DNA from: Empedobacter stercoris
GTDB taxonomy: Bacteria > Bacteroidota > Bacteroidia > Flavobacteriales > Weeksellaceae
NCBI RefSeq assembly: GCF_965137335.1
Contig: NZ_CBCRZD010000004.1
DNA: 64,000 nucleotides
Direction: 5' to 3' (one strand)
Shown here: piece by piece, positions 54,229-63,568 of the stretch
How positions within the stretch are numbered: the first letter of the stretch is position 1
How the letters are laid out: the number at the start of each line of letters is the position of its first letter
Position numbers and translations under genes: made by a program
The notes under the pieces: generated by a model
Databases searched by the model: none
Told to the model about the DNA's origin: nothing
The model's input: the letters and a program-made list of their open reading frames with translations, nothing else

Positions 54229-56289
54229 TTAAAATTTATATTGCATGAAAACCGTAAAATTTCTACCTGCTTCATTAATCGGTACGCTGGCAAAACCTTC
54301 TTGATTTCGAAATGCAAAATTTAAGTGGTTGTGGTATGTCTTATCAAAAATATTTAGCCCGGCTATTCCGATACTTAGTTTTTCAACAGGTTTATAACCT
54401 AACCGCACATCCATAGTCTGATAACCTCCTGTTCTAATTTCTCCGAATGAATATGCCAACTCATTTTGGGTTGCTACAATGTTATACTGAATATTTCCCC
54501 AGAATTTTTCTTTTTCTATTCCTGTAGAAATACGGGCTGTGAAGGGAGGAATTAACGGTAAAGATTCATCAAAATCCTTATTTCTGGTATAGATATAAGA
54601 CAAATCTGTTTTTAAGAAATAGTACTTTCCGAAATCCAATTTTGCAGAAGCATCAATGCCTGTTTTATAAGCGTCTTTTATATTTGTAAATACTTTTGCA
54701 TCAGCTGCTATATCAGGCTCAATCACTGCCGAAATATAATTTTTCAAAAAGCCATAATATACAGATCCCTCAAAACGAATAGTATTAAAAAAGCCACTTA
54801 GGTTTTCATAACCGCTTAATCCAATTTCAAACTGATTATTTATTTCAGCTTTCAAATCAGGATTTCCGGTATAAGTATAGCTATCCTGTCCTACATTGAA
54901 CTGGTTGATGTATCGCTCGATCATATTGGCAGAACGCACACCACGACCATAAGCAAATTCTAAAAAAAGGCGGTCTGAAAATGCTTTTTTCAACGAAATG
55001 GTTCCGCTTATATTATGCTCTGTTCTTTTATCCAAATCATACAATGCGAAAAAATCAGCTTCTGGTTTACGAATGTCTGAAATGACCATATCGTAACGTA
55101 ATCCTGCGGATAAAATATAGGAAGGCAGAAAGTTCCACTTAGCTTCCGTAAAAGCTCCTATATCGTCAATATACGAATCCTGCCATATAGAATTTATTCT
55201 TGTAATAGGGTTAGGTAATGGATTGCCATTCTGCATCTTTATCAGTCTTGTGCGGTCTCCATCTCTGCTGATGTGTAGATAATCCACTCCGCTAAAAAAA
55301 TGAAGTTTATCGGACGTTTTCCATTCCAATTCTGCTTTTGCCCCGATGGTTGTAGAATTTACATCGGCCGCTGCTTCGGTTGCTGTCGCTGTGGAGCGTT
55401 TGTAATTGGTCATCAGATGATCTACATAACTGTAGTAGGTTTTTACTTGCAGACTTTTCAGATTTTTCCCAACATTATCCCATTTGTAATCCAATGAAGC
55501 AATGCTGCTGTTGTCATATTCGGTATCCATAGGAAGACCTGCGTGCAACACATCACGTCCGAAAGCCTGTCTCCAGGATGCTTGTATACGCTGATTCGGA
55601 TGGATATTATAGCCTAATTTCAAACCATAGTCAGTACTTCTGAATGAAGATGGAATTTTTGTATCATCACCGTCTTTGTAATTGCCATAATCTCTGTAAC
55701 CGAAATTACCAGCTACGTCAAATTTATGCGTTACATACTGTAGCTGAGCCATTCCTACGTAGGCATTTCCATTGGTTTCGTAGCCTGAAGCCACCGAACC
55801 GTGAAAGCCGTGTTCTCCTTTTGATGGATTGCGTGTGACCAGATTGACGATGCCTCCAAAATTTGCACCGTACCGCACACTATAGGGACCTTTAATGATT
55901 TCTATTTTCTCAATTTCTTCAGGTGAAATGTGAGAGGTGATCGGATCCATACGATTGGGACAAGCGTGCATCACTTTCAGTCCACCATCGTATTGAATGT
56001 TCAATTGCTCATATTGTGCACCACGAAATGTGGGATCCATTGCGTAATTTCCTCTCTTTATCAAGGAAAATCCATTGATGTCACTAAACAAGCCCGCAAC
56101 ATTTTTGGGTTGGACTATTTTTTCATTATAGTTGTTGGAAACTTTACTGAATGTGGGGTTTTCCAATCTATAACCCGTAATTATTATTTCATTGAGGATC
56201 GTTGTTTTTATAGTATCCTCTTTTTGCTCACTTTGAGCCATAGTTATATAAGGCACAATACAAAGCAAAGTCAATAGTATTGATTTCAT
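54229..56289 (-). CDS. TonB-dependent receptor, OprC/NosA-like (copper)
   Basis: 686 aa with a signal peptide (SILLTLLCIVPYITMAQ). Plug domain: VVQ-like box region, RGAQYEQLNIQYDGG, then HACPNRMDPITSHISPEE. The CxxxM in CPNRM matches the copper-binding loop described for OprC. Barrel with C-terminal NFTVFMQYKF. It probably binds and imports copper. Confidence 0.85.
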   Translation of the reverse strand: MKSILLTLLCIVPYITMAQSEQKEDTIKTTILNEIIITGYRLENPTFSKVSNNYNEKIVQPKNVAGLFSDINGFSLIKRGNYAMDPTFRGAQYEQLNIQYDGGLKVMHACPNRMDPITSHISPEEIEKIEIIKGPYSVRYGANFGGIVNLVTRNPSKGEHGFHGSVASGYETNGNAYVGMAQLQYVTHKFDVAGNFGYRDYGNYKDGDDTKIPSSFRSTDYGLKLGYNIHPNQRIQASWRQAFGRDVLHAGLPMDTEYDNSSIASLDYKWDNVGKNLKSLQVKTYYSYVDHLMTNYKRSTATATEAAADVNSTTIGAKAELEWKTSDKLHFFSGVDYLHISRDGDRTRLIKMQNGNPLPNPITRINSIWQDSYIDDIGAFTEAKWNFLPSYILSAGLRYDMVISDIRKPEADFFALYDLDKRTEHNISGTISLKKAFSDRLFLEFAYGRGVRSANMIERYINQFNVGQDSYTYTGNPDLKAEINNQFEIGLSGYENLSGFFNTIRFEGSVYYGFLKNYISAVIEPDIAADAKVFTNIKDAYKTGIDASAKLDFGKYYFLKTDLSYIYTRNKDFDESLPLIPPFTARISTGIEKEKFWGNIQYNIVATQNELAYSFGEIRTGGYQTMDVRLGYKPVEKLSIGIAGLNIFDKTYHNHLNFAFRNQEGFASVPINEAGRNFTVFMQYKF

Positions 56290-56345
56290 TTTTTAAAATT
56301 TGATGAATGATAAATGTGTCCCGTGAATATATCAGGGATTTTAAT

Positions 56346-56726
56346 TTAGATCATCAAATTTTCGGGTGGATATTTGCATTTATCCAAATACAGAAAGGAA
56401 TAAAAAGATTGTTTGGCAATGATTTTATTCTTCTGTAATCTTTTGATTTTTATAAACTCTAAAGTGAATTTTTCGGTAGGAATAAAATCAGGAAAGCTGA
56501 TGGAGGAAATCTGTTCGGGTATTTTTTCCTGTGTTTCTGAAGCTTCTTTTGAGGCTTTATTCAGACTACATTTTCCATTACAATGCAGTTCAGGTTTCTC
56601 TTGATTTTCACAAAACAATTCTATATATCTTTCGGTATCCAATAAATAAAAAGCATAATGAAACTGTGCATAGAACGTTCTAAACACTAAAGTAAAGAGG
56701 AATATGTACAAGGCTGCCTTTTTCAA
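56346..56726 (-). CDS. small cysteine-containing exported protein, copper-receptor partner
   Basis: 126 aa. Signal-like N-terminus (LYIFLFTLVFRTFYAQ), then ELHCNGKCSLNKASKEASE (CxGKC) and a basic C-terminus with DKCKYPPENL. Not a named family to me; such proteins occur before TonB receptor genes in Bacteroidetes. First gene of the operon, under site I; metal binding is inferred. Confidence 0.6.
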   Translation of the reverse strand: MKKAALYIFLFTLVFRTFYAQFHYAFYLLDTERYIELFCENQEKPELHCNGKCSLNKASKEASETQEKIPEQISSISFPDFIPTEKFTLEFIKIKRLQKNKIIAKQSFYSFLYLDKCKYPPENLMI

Positions 56727-56754
56727 AGAAAATCTTTTGAAACCATTATTGCAA

Positions 56755-56798
56755 CAAAGTTATTTTTACAAAATGGTTTTTATTGTAACCAATGTTAC
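56755..56798 (-). promoter_or_regulatory. GTAAC-N4-GTTAC site I and -7 element
   Basis: Palindrome GTAACCAATGTTAC at 56785-56798, 22 nt, then TAACTTTG on the minus strand (56755-56762). Upstream of the copper-receptor operon. Confidence 0.8.
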
Positions 56799-56864
56799 AG
56801 AAGAGTGATTTTGAAACAATGTATTTTGGGATACTCTTAATCTAATGATAAGCTACATGCAAAA

Positions 56865-57193
56865 TTATTCTGCCTTTTCATATTTCAACTTATAATCGCC
56901 GATATGAATTTCGCTCTGCTTGATTTTTTTATGATTTCGGAAAAAATTGATGATACCCACAATCAGCAAAAGACTGGATATGACGAACAAGATGTATTCA
57001 AAAATCACCGCCTCGTTACCATCAACAAGTTTGTTGACACTAAGACCAGCCACAAAATAGTAGATAGAACTTCTTAAAATGACAGAAATGTCGATTGGTT
57101 GGCAAGAAATGTACGTTGGATAGCTAATTCTTCTCTAAGTATCAGGTCTTTTTTGAAAGGTGAATTTATTTGTTCGCCTTTGGTTTCTTCCAT
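56865..57193 (-). pseudogene. DUF202-like membrane protein, frameshifted
   Basis: The N-terminal part starts at 57193 (MEETKGEQINSPFKKDLILR) and runs to RTFLANQSTFLSF, then TAA. The rest (LRSSIYYFVAGLSVNKLVDG ... ) is in another frame. Coding-strand TTTT where TTTTT would restore FLSFLRSSIYYFVAG. About 110 aa if intact, with TM helices and LRTFLA-like motif of DUF202. Four bp after the split Crp gene, the last gene of that operon. Confidence 0.75.
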
Positions 57194-57197
57194 AGTG

Positions 57198-57339
57198 TTA
57201 GTTTAACAATTCTATGTTATTGCGGTTTAGTTTTATTTTTCCTTCATTTTCCAATGCTTTCAGCAATCGTGAAATTACTACTCGGGAACTGTTGAGTTCG
57301 TAGGCAATCTCCTGATGGGTTTTGGTGATGATACTTGAA
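57198..57339 (-). pseudogene. Crp/Fnr regulator, C-terminal (HTH) fragment
   Basis: The 3' part of the regulator whose 5' part is at 60695-61187. It encodes SSIITKTHQEIAYELNSSR then VVISRLLKALENEGKIKLNR, the winged HTH. Upstream reading runs into the inserted element at 57340. Joined across the TTGAA duplication, the frame is continuous with the N-terminal fragment. Confidence 0.9.
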
Positions 57340-57600
57340 ACCTGAGTTCGACTCTTCTTTGGTCGCTCAGAAATATAAATATGATAGTTAAGGCGCTTTT
57401 GTGCAGGCTTATCGAGATAAGCCAAGCAGAGGCAACACAGCATAGCGTGTTTAATTGATTAGCTTTTTTGTTGTTTCACTTTGAAACAGCCATCTTCTTC
57501 CTGAAAACGCCTAGAAATAGCCCGCTATTCCTTCGTTGTTATCAGTCGAATCTGACAATTTCAAAGCGTTCTGAGTAAAAAATAATAATCGAACTCAGCT
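57340..57600. repeat. MITE-like or remnant IS segment
   Basis: About 261 bp between ACCTGAGTTCGA (57340-57351) and TCGAACTCAGCT (57589-57600), ends matching the IS982 termini nearby. The interior shows no transposase and differs from the full IS just inside the ends. No separate target duplication was seen. Confidence 0.5.
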
Positions 57601-57619
57601 TTATAGTTTTTACAATTGA

Positions 57620-58546
57620 TCATATGAACTCTATAGTTTGTGGACTATCCGGCAGGTAGAGTAGATTAACTTCTCCTACTTGGTATGCGTGTATGTCTGA
57701 GAGTAATACTACTTTCTTTTTCTCTAAGTAATGTGTCTTACCGTCTTTATCGGTATAGTTGATGTGGATGCGCATTTCAGGTTGCTCATTGATGAATGTC
57801 CCGGTCTGATTAATTTTCGTAATATATCCTTTGGTTTCCAAACCGTATAGAAACAATTCATAGGAACTTTTATGATTAAGTCCACCTCCCATTCGGCTGA
57901 AAATTTTGTTAATTGCTAATTCAGTTATAAGCCCAAAATATGGAGTCCAGACCCAAGGGTGCCATAGCGAAAGCCAGCGCCATCCTTTTCCATTGCTAAA
58001 GACCAAATGATTGACTATAAATACTGCAATGGCATACACAATAGTAAATAGATAAAGCCAACGCATTTTCGATTTGGTAGCAAAATAATCTCCCTCGCCT
58101 AGTATCCATGGAATTTCTGCACTTTTTTGTGTGTTTAGTCTGAGGGGGAGCTGTTTCCCAACTTCATATCTCTTTAAATGTGGCTTGATATCAAGAAAAT
58201 CAAAAGAAGTAGTGATTTCGGTACCCGCCAAATTGGGAAAAGACACCATTACTTCGGTCATGAAATTTCCTTCTTTGGTTTCTTTTTTTGTGATGATCTC
58301 ATAGATTTTTGCATCTACAACCTTTCCGCTTCTCTGTAGCTCTTGAGCTTCTTTCAGCAATAGCTTGGGCTTACTGACATGCTTTCGGAACTGTACTTTG
58401 ATCAACCAGGCCCAACCGATGATTCCAATCATCAGAGAAATTGTCGCCGTCCATGCACCCGAGCTCCATCCTCCAGCATAAGAAAAAAACAAAGGGAAGA
58501 TGTAAAGGAAAAAGAAGATGTACCACTGCCAAAAATTTCTACTCAT
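57620..58546 (-). CDS. DUF3592-like membrane protein (transposon cargo)
   Basis: 308 aa. Four TM segments (FLYIFPLFFSYAGG; IIGWAWLIKV; LFTIVYAIAVFIVNHLVF; WTPYFGLITELAI) around a beta-rich part (KVVDAKIYEIITKKETKEGN, MVSFPNLAGTEITTSFDF) resembling DUF3592. Function unknown. 33 bp downstream of the lipoprotein gene. Confidence 0.65.
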   Translation of the reverse strand: MSRNFWQWYIFFFLYIFPLFFSYAGGWSSGAWTATISLMIGIIGWAWLIKVQFRKHVSKPKLLLKEAQELQRSGKVVDAKIYEIITKKETKEGNFMTEVMVSFPNLAGTEITTSFDFLDIKPHLKRYEVGKQLPLRLNTQKSAEIPWILGEGDYFATKSKMRWLYLFTIVYAIAVFIVNHLVFSNGKGWRWLSLWHPWVWTPYFGLITELAINKIFSRMGGGLNHKSSYELFLYGLETKGYITKINQTGTFINEQPEMRIHINYTDKDGKTHYLEKKKVVLLSDIHAYQVGEVNLLYLPDSPQTIEFI

Positions 58547-58579
58547 ATCTTTTGTGTTTAAACTATTAAATACGCTGAA

Positions 58580-59347
58580 TCATTGCCTCATTTCCAGTTT
58601 TGTAAACTTTCCTTGGCTATCGGTTTCCAGACTGTAATCTGAGCGATCACCTCTTAGTGAAATTGTCCAATATTGTTTGTGTGGATGCGAGTAATAGGTT
58701 ACCGAAGAAGGGAGTTCTATAAAACCTATCTCGTCAAACCTATTGATGACCTCGTATAGAACCTGATGGGCAGTACGCAACTTGATAGTGGCGAGCGGAT
58801 AGGAATTTCCCTCCATATTCTGCAAGTCTCTACTAGTTAATTTTACAGGATCTTTTTTTGCCCATTTTCCGGTTTTGCTTTCATACCAATACCAATCTAC
58901 TTCGTTGGGGTTTGACGGATTGACAATAGGCAAACGTACTCTTTGGTGCTCTACAAATAAGGGAGAAGAGTATAACAGTATGTCTTCCGTATTTAATACT
59001 GTATATAATTCGGCTTGGATTTCATCCAATCTCTCAGGTTGGAAAAGTAAGGATATCTCAGTTCTGTTCCATTTCTCGATTTCATGCGTCAGCATTGCCA
59101 TGGTGTAATCAAACTTTAGGCTATCAAGTGTTGGATATAACCCCTGGATGAGCTCACGGTATTTTTCAATCGTTTGGTTTTGTGCTCTGAGCTTCGAACT
59201 AAAAGGGTTGTGAAAAGTATCTTTTAGATTCTCTTGCGAATCTTCTTGATTGTTAAAGGTGTCTTCGACTGCTTTTTTTACATAATCGCAAGAGTTCAAA
59301 CTAACAATTGCAACAGACAATAAATAAATTATTCCTAATCGTTTCAT
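58580..59347 (-). CDS. lipoprotein of unknown function (transposon cargo)
   Basis: 255 aa with a lipobox (LLSVAIVSLNSC). A DUF4157-free, helix-rich start is followed by a beta-rich C-terminus (YYSHPHKQYWTISLRGDRSD). Not recognised. Pairs with the membrane protein gene downstream; both lie inside the composite element. Confidence 0.6.
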   Translation of the reverse strand: MKRLGIIYLLSVAIVSLNSCDYVKKAVEDTFNNQEDSQENLKDTFHNPFSSKLRAQNQTIEKYRELIQGLYPTLDSLKFDYTMAMLTHEIEKWNRTEISLLFQPERLDEIQAELYTVLNTEDILLYSSPLFVEHQRVRLPIVNPSNPNEVDWYWYESKTGKWAKKDPVKLTSRDLQNMEGNSYPLATIKLRTAHQVLYEVINRFDEIGFIELPSSVTYYSHPHKQYWTISLRGDRSDYSLETDSQGKFTKLEMRQ

Positions 59348-59437
59348 ATGTTATTCTATCAATTATTACTCGATAAAAGGGTGTTTTGTGTGCCATCCAT
59401 CTTTTTATAAAATTATGGATATAATACTCACTTTATA

Positions 59438-59698
59438 TTAATTCAATATTAATATCCCGTTATCTTTTAATTCTTTTAGCCGCTCAATTGTATATTCTTG
59501 TTCAGCGAGTTTCATTTTGTGTGAGTTTATTTCGAATTCTTCCGTTAATTTATGTCTCGTTTGGCTTACTTCATGCAATTCAAAAATTGCCGGTGGTTCT
59601 GCCCATTCCTTTGTGTACTTAAATCCATTGACAATCAATTCAGATTTAGGATATACCTTTAAAACCAAATAATCGTGTAACTTTTTAAATGCAGTGTA
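59438..59698 (-). pseudogene. hypothetical gene truncated by IS
   Basis: The frame is open up to the IS end at 59699 (YTAFKKLHDYLVLKVYPKSE ...), so the 5' part is missing. The last 76 codons (from TTG 59668) remain, ending KDNGILILN. Not recognised. Confidence 0.6.
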
Positions 59699-60694
59699 AC
59701 CTGAGTTCGATTAATATTAATGCATAAAAAAGGTAAAAATCCGTATATTTAAGTAACTGAAATTTAAATATATAAAAGATTTTTACCTATGATTTGTTTC
59801 GATAAAATTACTGATATTTTTTGTATTGTAGATGAGTTCTGCAAAGATTTTGAAAATTCTACTAAATCATTTCTTTTAGGGAGCTCTTCAAAACGCCCAC
59901 CTAGAATGTCTAAATCTGAAGTAATTACCATTTATCTTCTATTTCATTTAAGTGGTTTTCGTTGTTTTAAGCATTTTTATATTTATTATGTTCAAAAACA
60001 TATGACTAAAGAATTTCCTAATACTGTTTCTTATAATCGTTTTGTAGAGTTGATGCAATCAGTGATTATGCCCATGACTATCTTTGCTAAAACATGTTGT
60101 TTAGGCAAGTGTACAGGCATTTCTTTTGTGGATTCTACTCCAATTCAGGTTTGTAAGACTAAAAGAATTAGTAGAAACAAAGTCTTCAAAAATATAGCAA
60201 CAACTGGTAAGTCAACTATTGGTTGGTTCCATGGTTTTAAACTTCACATCATTATTAATGATAAAGGAGAAATCTTAAGCTTTGCCATCACTCAAGCTAA
60301 TGTAAATGACCGTGATCCTTTAAAAAATGAAGGATTCTTAAATAATATCTTTGGAAAACTATTCGGTGATAAGGGATATATTGGCACTAAGCTTGCTGAA
60401 TTACTGTTTCTAGATGGAATTGAATTAATTACTAGTATAAGAAATAATATGAAGAACTCCCTTATGAGTATGTCTGATAAAATACTACTTGGAAAAAGAT
60501 CTGTAATTGAAACTGTTAACGATGAATTAAAAAATGTATGTCAGGTAGAACACTCTAGACATAGATCTCCTATTAATTTCTTTACTAACCTTATAGCTGG
60601 AATTATTGCATATCATTTCTTACCTAAGAAACCTGCAATTAGATATGAGAAAGTAATAACTAATCAATTAGCCTTGTTATAATCGAGCTCAGGT
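59699..60694 (+). mobile_element. IS982 family insertion sequence
   Basis: 996 bp, the usual size of the family. Left end ACCTGAGTTCGATTA and right end (reverse complement) ACCTGAGCTCGATTA match at 14 of 15 bases. One transposase gene. No duplication directly around the IS itself, only around the whole composite element. Confidence 0.85.
59789..60682 (+). CDS. IS982 family transposase
   Basis: 297 aa, full length. DDE residues in SFVDSTPIQVC, LFGDKGYIGTK and RSVIETVNDELKN, as in IS982 transposases; Arg/Lys-rich HSRHRSPINFFTNLIAG follows. Intact, so it could still move the element. The stop codon lies 12 bp before the right end. Confidence 0.92.
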   Translation: MICFDKITDIFCIVDEFCKDFENSTKSFLLGSSSKRPPRMSKSEVITIYLLFHLSGFRCFKHFYIYYVQKHMTKEFPNTVSYNRFVELMQSVIMPMTIFAKTCCLGKCTGISFVDSTPIQVCKTKRISRNKVFKNIATTGKSTIGWFHGFKLHIIINDKGEILSFAITQANVNDRDPLKNEGFLNNIFGKLFGDKGYIGTKLAELLFLDGIELITSIRNNMKNSLMSMSDKILLGKRSVIETVNDELKNVCQVEHSRHRSPINFFTNLIAGIIAYHFLPKKPAIRYEKVITNQLALL

Positions 60695-61187
60695 TTGAAT
60701 TATTAATCTTGCTTTTTTCCTGAAGATAGTTATAAAGTCGCTTATCCATATGCATAAAAGCGATGTTGTCTATCGCAGCCAGCATTTCATTGAAGCGATT
60801 GTTATAACTTTCAAAAACAAAAGCACGCCAGCTTTTATATTTGCCCATCCATTCTTCCATTTTACCCACAGGTATCATGGCTACTAAACCGTCATTTTCT
60901 GCCACCGCACGAATTTCACTCCTTTTATCGCCCATACAGCAGGTAAGTGTCATAGAGCAAGTATCTCCTTTTTTGATGAAGTATAGCAACAGTTCACCTG
61001 TATCAAAATCCTCACGCATTATTTTTATAGCACCACTAATAAGCAAAGGCATGGTTTTGATGTATTTTCCTATATCAATTAACACATCGCCTTCCTTAAA
61101 TTCAACAAGCTTCGCAACTGAAATTATTTCGTCAATCAGCTCTTTTTCAAATATCCCCCGGTAGGTTTCACGAATTAATTCTTCCAT
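60695..61187 (-). pseudogene. Crp/Fnr regulator, N-terminal (sensor) fragment
   Basis: The 5' part: beta-roll sensor domain (EGDVLIDIGKYIKTMPLLIS; GELLLYFIKKGDTCSMTLTC) and dimer helix to EKSKINNS, then interrupted by the element; the frame continues a few codons into the IS. A CC pair in TCSMTLTCCMG could sense thiols. Removing 57340-60694 and one TTGAA gives KSKINNSSIITKTHQEIA in frame, about 193 aa in all. Confidence 0.92.
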
Positions 61188-61199
61188 ATTTATTTCGAT

Positions 61200-61613
61200 T
61201 TAATGAGGCAGCTTGTTTTTTATCAGACCATAAAGCCACGTTCCTAATAACGCCCCTAAAATTACAACTAAAATCGGGAAATATCCTGCACCTGTCATTA
61301 CAAACATTGGACCCGGACATGCTCCCGCTAACGCCCAGCCTAAACCAAAAAGAATACCACCTATTAAATAGCGTGGAATACTTTTATCCTTGTCTGCAAT
61401 AACAATAGGATTTCCAGTAATATCTTTTACCTTGTTTCTTTTGATGTATTGTACTACGATTATTCCTACTGCCAAAGCAGTTCCCATCAGTCCATACATG
61501 TGAATGGATTGGAACTGGAACATTTCATATATTCTGAACCAGGATGCCGCTTCGGATTTGTACATAACAATTCCGAAAAAGGTTCCGATTAGTAAGTAAA
61601 CTATATTTTTCAT
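61200..61613 (-). CDS. DUF6691/YeeE-like membrane protein
   Basis: 137 aa, four TM helices. GGILFGLGWALAGACPGPMF is the half-YeeE signature with the conserved cysteine. YeeE/YedE proteins import thiosulfate or related sulfur; this half-size form usually pairs with the other half, encoded at 62981. Operon: YeeE, porin, DUF6691, Crp, DUF202. Confidence 0.88.
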   Translation of the reverse strand: MKNIVYLLIGTFFGIVMYKSEAASWFRIYEMFQFQSIHMYGLMGTALAVGIIVVQYIKRNKVKDITGNPIVIADKDKSIPRYLIGGILFGLGWALAGACPGPMFVMTGAGYFPILVVILGALLGTWLYGLIKNKLPH

Positions 61614-61619
61614 TGCTTT

Positions 61620-62975
61620 TTAAAAATTAAAATTTGTTATTAGATTGATTTGGTTGTAATCGCTTCTTTGCGCAACCAATTTTGTATTATGCTCGTTTTT
61701 ATTTTTTTTCCAGACATACAGCAACTCAATATGAAGCCCTTTTAAGAAATTGGTAAACTCATAATGCAATCGTGTATTTATCTGGTAATAATCATCGATA
61801 TTGTATTTGTTTAATTCATAGGCTTTTATGGCTGCTCCGTGAGTAGTAGTTGCATCGACATTCAAAAATAAATGGTTCCAATTGTACTGATACCCGATAG
61901 CAAAGACATCAACTCCACCCAATCCTTCTATACGGCTTCTGGACATAGATGTATAAAACTGATCCCGACCCAATTCTTTCGGGAATAAGTACCTGCTGGA
62001 CTCAAAAGATTTGGTATAGGCTGCTTTAAATTGTGATGAACCATTTTTGTATTTCAGTATACTGCTGACTACCTGTCCGTTTTCGTTCGGCTGCACATAT
62101 CGGTTTTTATAAGCGAGCGTTTTTTGGTAAGCATCAGGTATCTGGTAAGAATAAATAATGCCAAGCTCCCAATTTTTTTTTGCATACTCCAATTGTAACC
62201 AAGAGGTGTTAATGAATTTATCCAAATGAAAATTCCAAAAATTGACTTTCAAATTTTTAAATTCCTTTCCCAAATGCACAATAGCTAATCCTTGTGAATG
62301 AGTTGTTTCTTTATAGTATGCTTTTTCTCCGTTTGGTAAATATCCGTTATCTGTCAATCCGATAGCCTCTTCCATTGAAAACCATTCGGTCATTGATCTA
62401 GGAGAAACCCTATGTATCCATGCTACATCAGCCTGAAATTTTTCATTTTTATGATGCAGCCAACCTCCCTGAAAAGCAAAAGGCTTCATTCTTCCATCGC
62501 TTTTATTCAATAAAGGCGTATATTCTACCGGGATTTTCCCATAGGTTACGTAAGAATTTTTCCAATGATATTTGATATACAGTTCCTCCAATCTGTCCAA
62601 ATCTTTAAAATTGTCTTTATGATTCACATCAAAAAGTTCTTGTTCCCATCGTGATGATTTATTGGTCTGATCGTAAGGTTTATTCAAATCAGATGAAAAC
62701 AGCTTATAGGTAAATATTCCCGAAACACCTAACTGAAAGCCTTTATACGATTTAGTTTCATAGCTTAATACGCCTCCAGTGGCATTGGCATAATAATCGT
62801 TTCCATTATGGTTTTCAGTCATCAAAAAATAATTTCGGATATGTCCGCTGATTTCGCCTTCTTTGAGATAGGAAACCAAAGATTTATTTTCAACAGTATC
62901 TTTTATATGATTTTCCTGTGCCATTGTTGGTTGAGAAAGTATAGCTACAACCAGTATTACCAACAGCCTTTTCAT
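61620..62975 (-). CDS. OprD-like outer-membrane porin
   Basis: 451 aa with a signal peptide (LLVILVVAILSQPTMAQ). A beta-barrel pattern runs to a C-terminal strand (NQINLITNFNF). GEISGHIRNYFLMTENHNG resembles the OprD family start. It sits between two YeeE-type genes, so it may admit thiosulfate or another sulfur solute across the outer membrane. Confidence 0.8.
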   Translation of the reverse strand: MKRLLVILVVAILSQPTMAQENHIKDTVENKSLVSYLKEGEISGHIRNYFLMTENHNGNDYYANATGGVLSYETKSYKGFQLGVSGIFTYKLFSSDLNKPYDQTNKSSRWEQELFDVNHKDNFKDLDRLEELYIKYHWKNSYVTYGKIPVEYTPLLNKSDGRMKPFAFQGGWLHHKNEKFQADVAWIHRVSPRSMTEWFSMEEAIGLTDNGYLPNGEKAYYKETTHSQGLAIVHLGKEFKNLKVNFWNFHLDKFINTSWLQLEYAKKNWELGIIYSYQIPDAYQKTLAYKNRYVQPNENGQVVSSILKYKNGSSQFKAAYTKSFESSRYLFPKELGRDQFYTSMSRSRIEGLGGVDVFAIGYQYNWNHLFLNVDATTTHGAAIKAYELNKYNIDDYYQINTRLHYEFTNFLKGLHIELLYVWKKNKNEHNTKLVAQRSDYNQINLITNFNF

Positions 62976-62980
62976 CGGTA

Positions 62981-63538
62981 TTAAAAAATTAAAGGAAAAA
63001 TGAGATGTACCATAATTAATCCACCTATAAAGAAACCAATAGTTGCTATCAAAGACGGTAACTGTAAATTACTGATACCTGATATAGCATGACCAGAAGT
63101 ACAGCCACCTGCATAACGTGCTCCAAAACCAACCAATATTCCGCCAATTAGTAGTATAGCCAATGTCTTAGGATCTGAAAATGCTTCCGTCCCAAAAAGT
63201 TCTGTAGGTACGTATGCTTTCCCAGCACTTTCAAAACCTATTTCCTTTAAATGTTCAACCGTTTTTGGGTTTAAGTCCGGTATTTGATTATCCGACAGAT
63301 AATTTGAAGCTACAAAACCACCGATAATAGCTCCAATCATTACCAATAAATTCCAGCGTTGTGCTTTCCAGTCAAAACAGAAAAAATCACAAGTCTTTCC
63401 GGCTCCGCTCATAGTACAGAGTGTTCGCAAATTGGACGACATTCCAAAATTTTTACCTACGTAAAGTAGAATAAACATCGTCAGTGCAATCAATGGTCCG
63501 CTAACATACCACGGCCATGGTTGTAAAATCCATTCCAT
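62981..63538 (-). CDS. YeeE/YedE family transporter
   Basis: 185 aa, five TM helices. GARYAGGCTSGHAISGISNL carries the family cysteine. Early CTMSGAGKTCDFFCF adds three more cysteines. Together with the 61200 gene it makes both halves of a YeeE-type transporter for thiosulfate-like sulfur. First gene of the operon after site J. Confidence 0.9.
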   Translation of the reverse strand: MEWILQPWPWYVSGPLIALTMFILLYVGKNFGMSSNLRTLCTMSGAGKTCDFFCFDWKAQRWNLLVMIGAIIGGFVASNYLSDNQIPDLNPKTVEHLKEIGFESAGKAYVPTELFGTEAFSDPKTLAILLIGGILVGFGARYAGGCTSGHAISGISNLQLPSLIATIGFFIGGLIMVHLIFPLIF

Positions 63539-63568
63539 AAATTATAGTTTCATTCTTTTTTATTGTTG

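Larger units (their letters stand above)
57340..60694. mobile_element. IS982-type composite element inserted in the Crp/Fnr gene
   Basis: 3355 bp with terminal ACCTGAG (57340) and CTCAGGT (ending 60694), flanked by a 5-bp direct repeat TTGAA (57335-57339 and 60695-60699). A full IS forms the right end; only an IS-like end remains at the left. Cargo: a membrane protein, a lipoprotein and a truncated gene, all unrelated to sulfur metabolism. Confidence 0.85.

Noticed and set aside
57198..57443. 81-codon gene with its own start
   Set aside because: The first 35 codons come from the inserted element; the rest is the Crp/Fnr C-terminal fragment, so it is not an independent gene.
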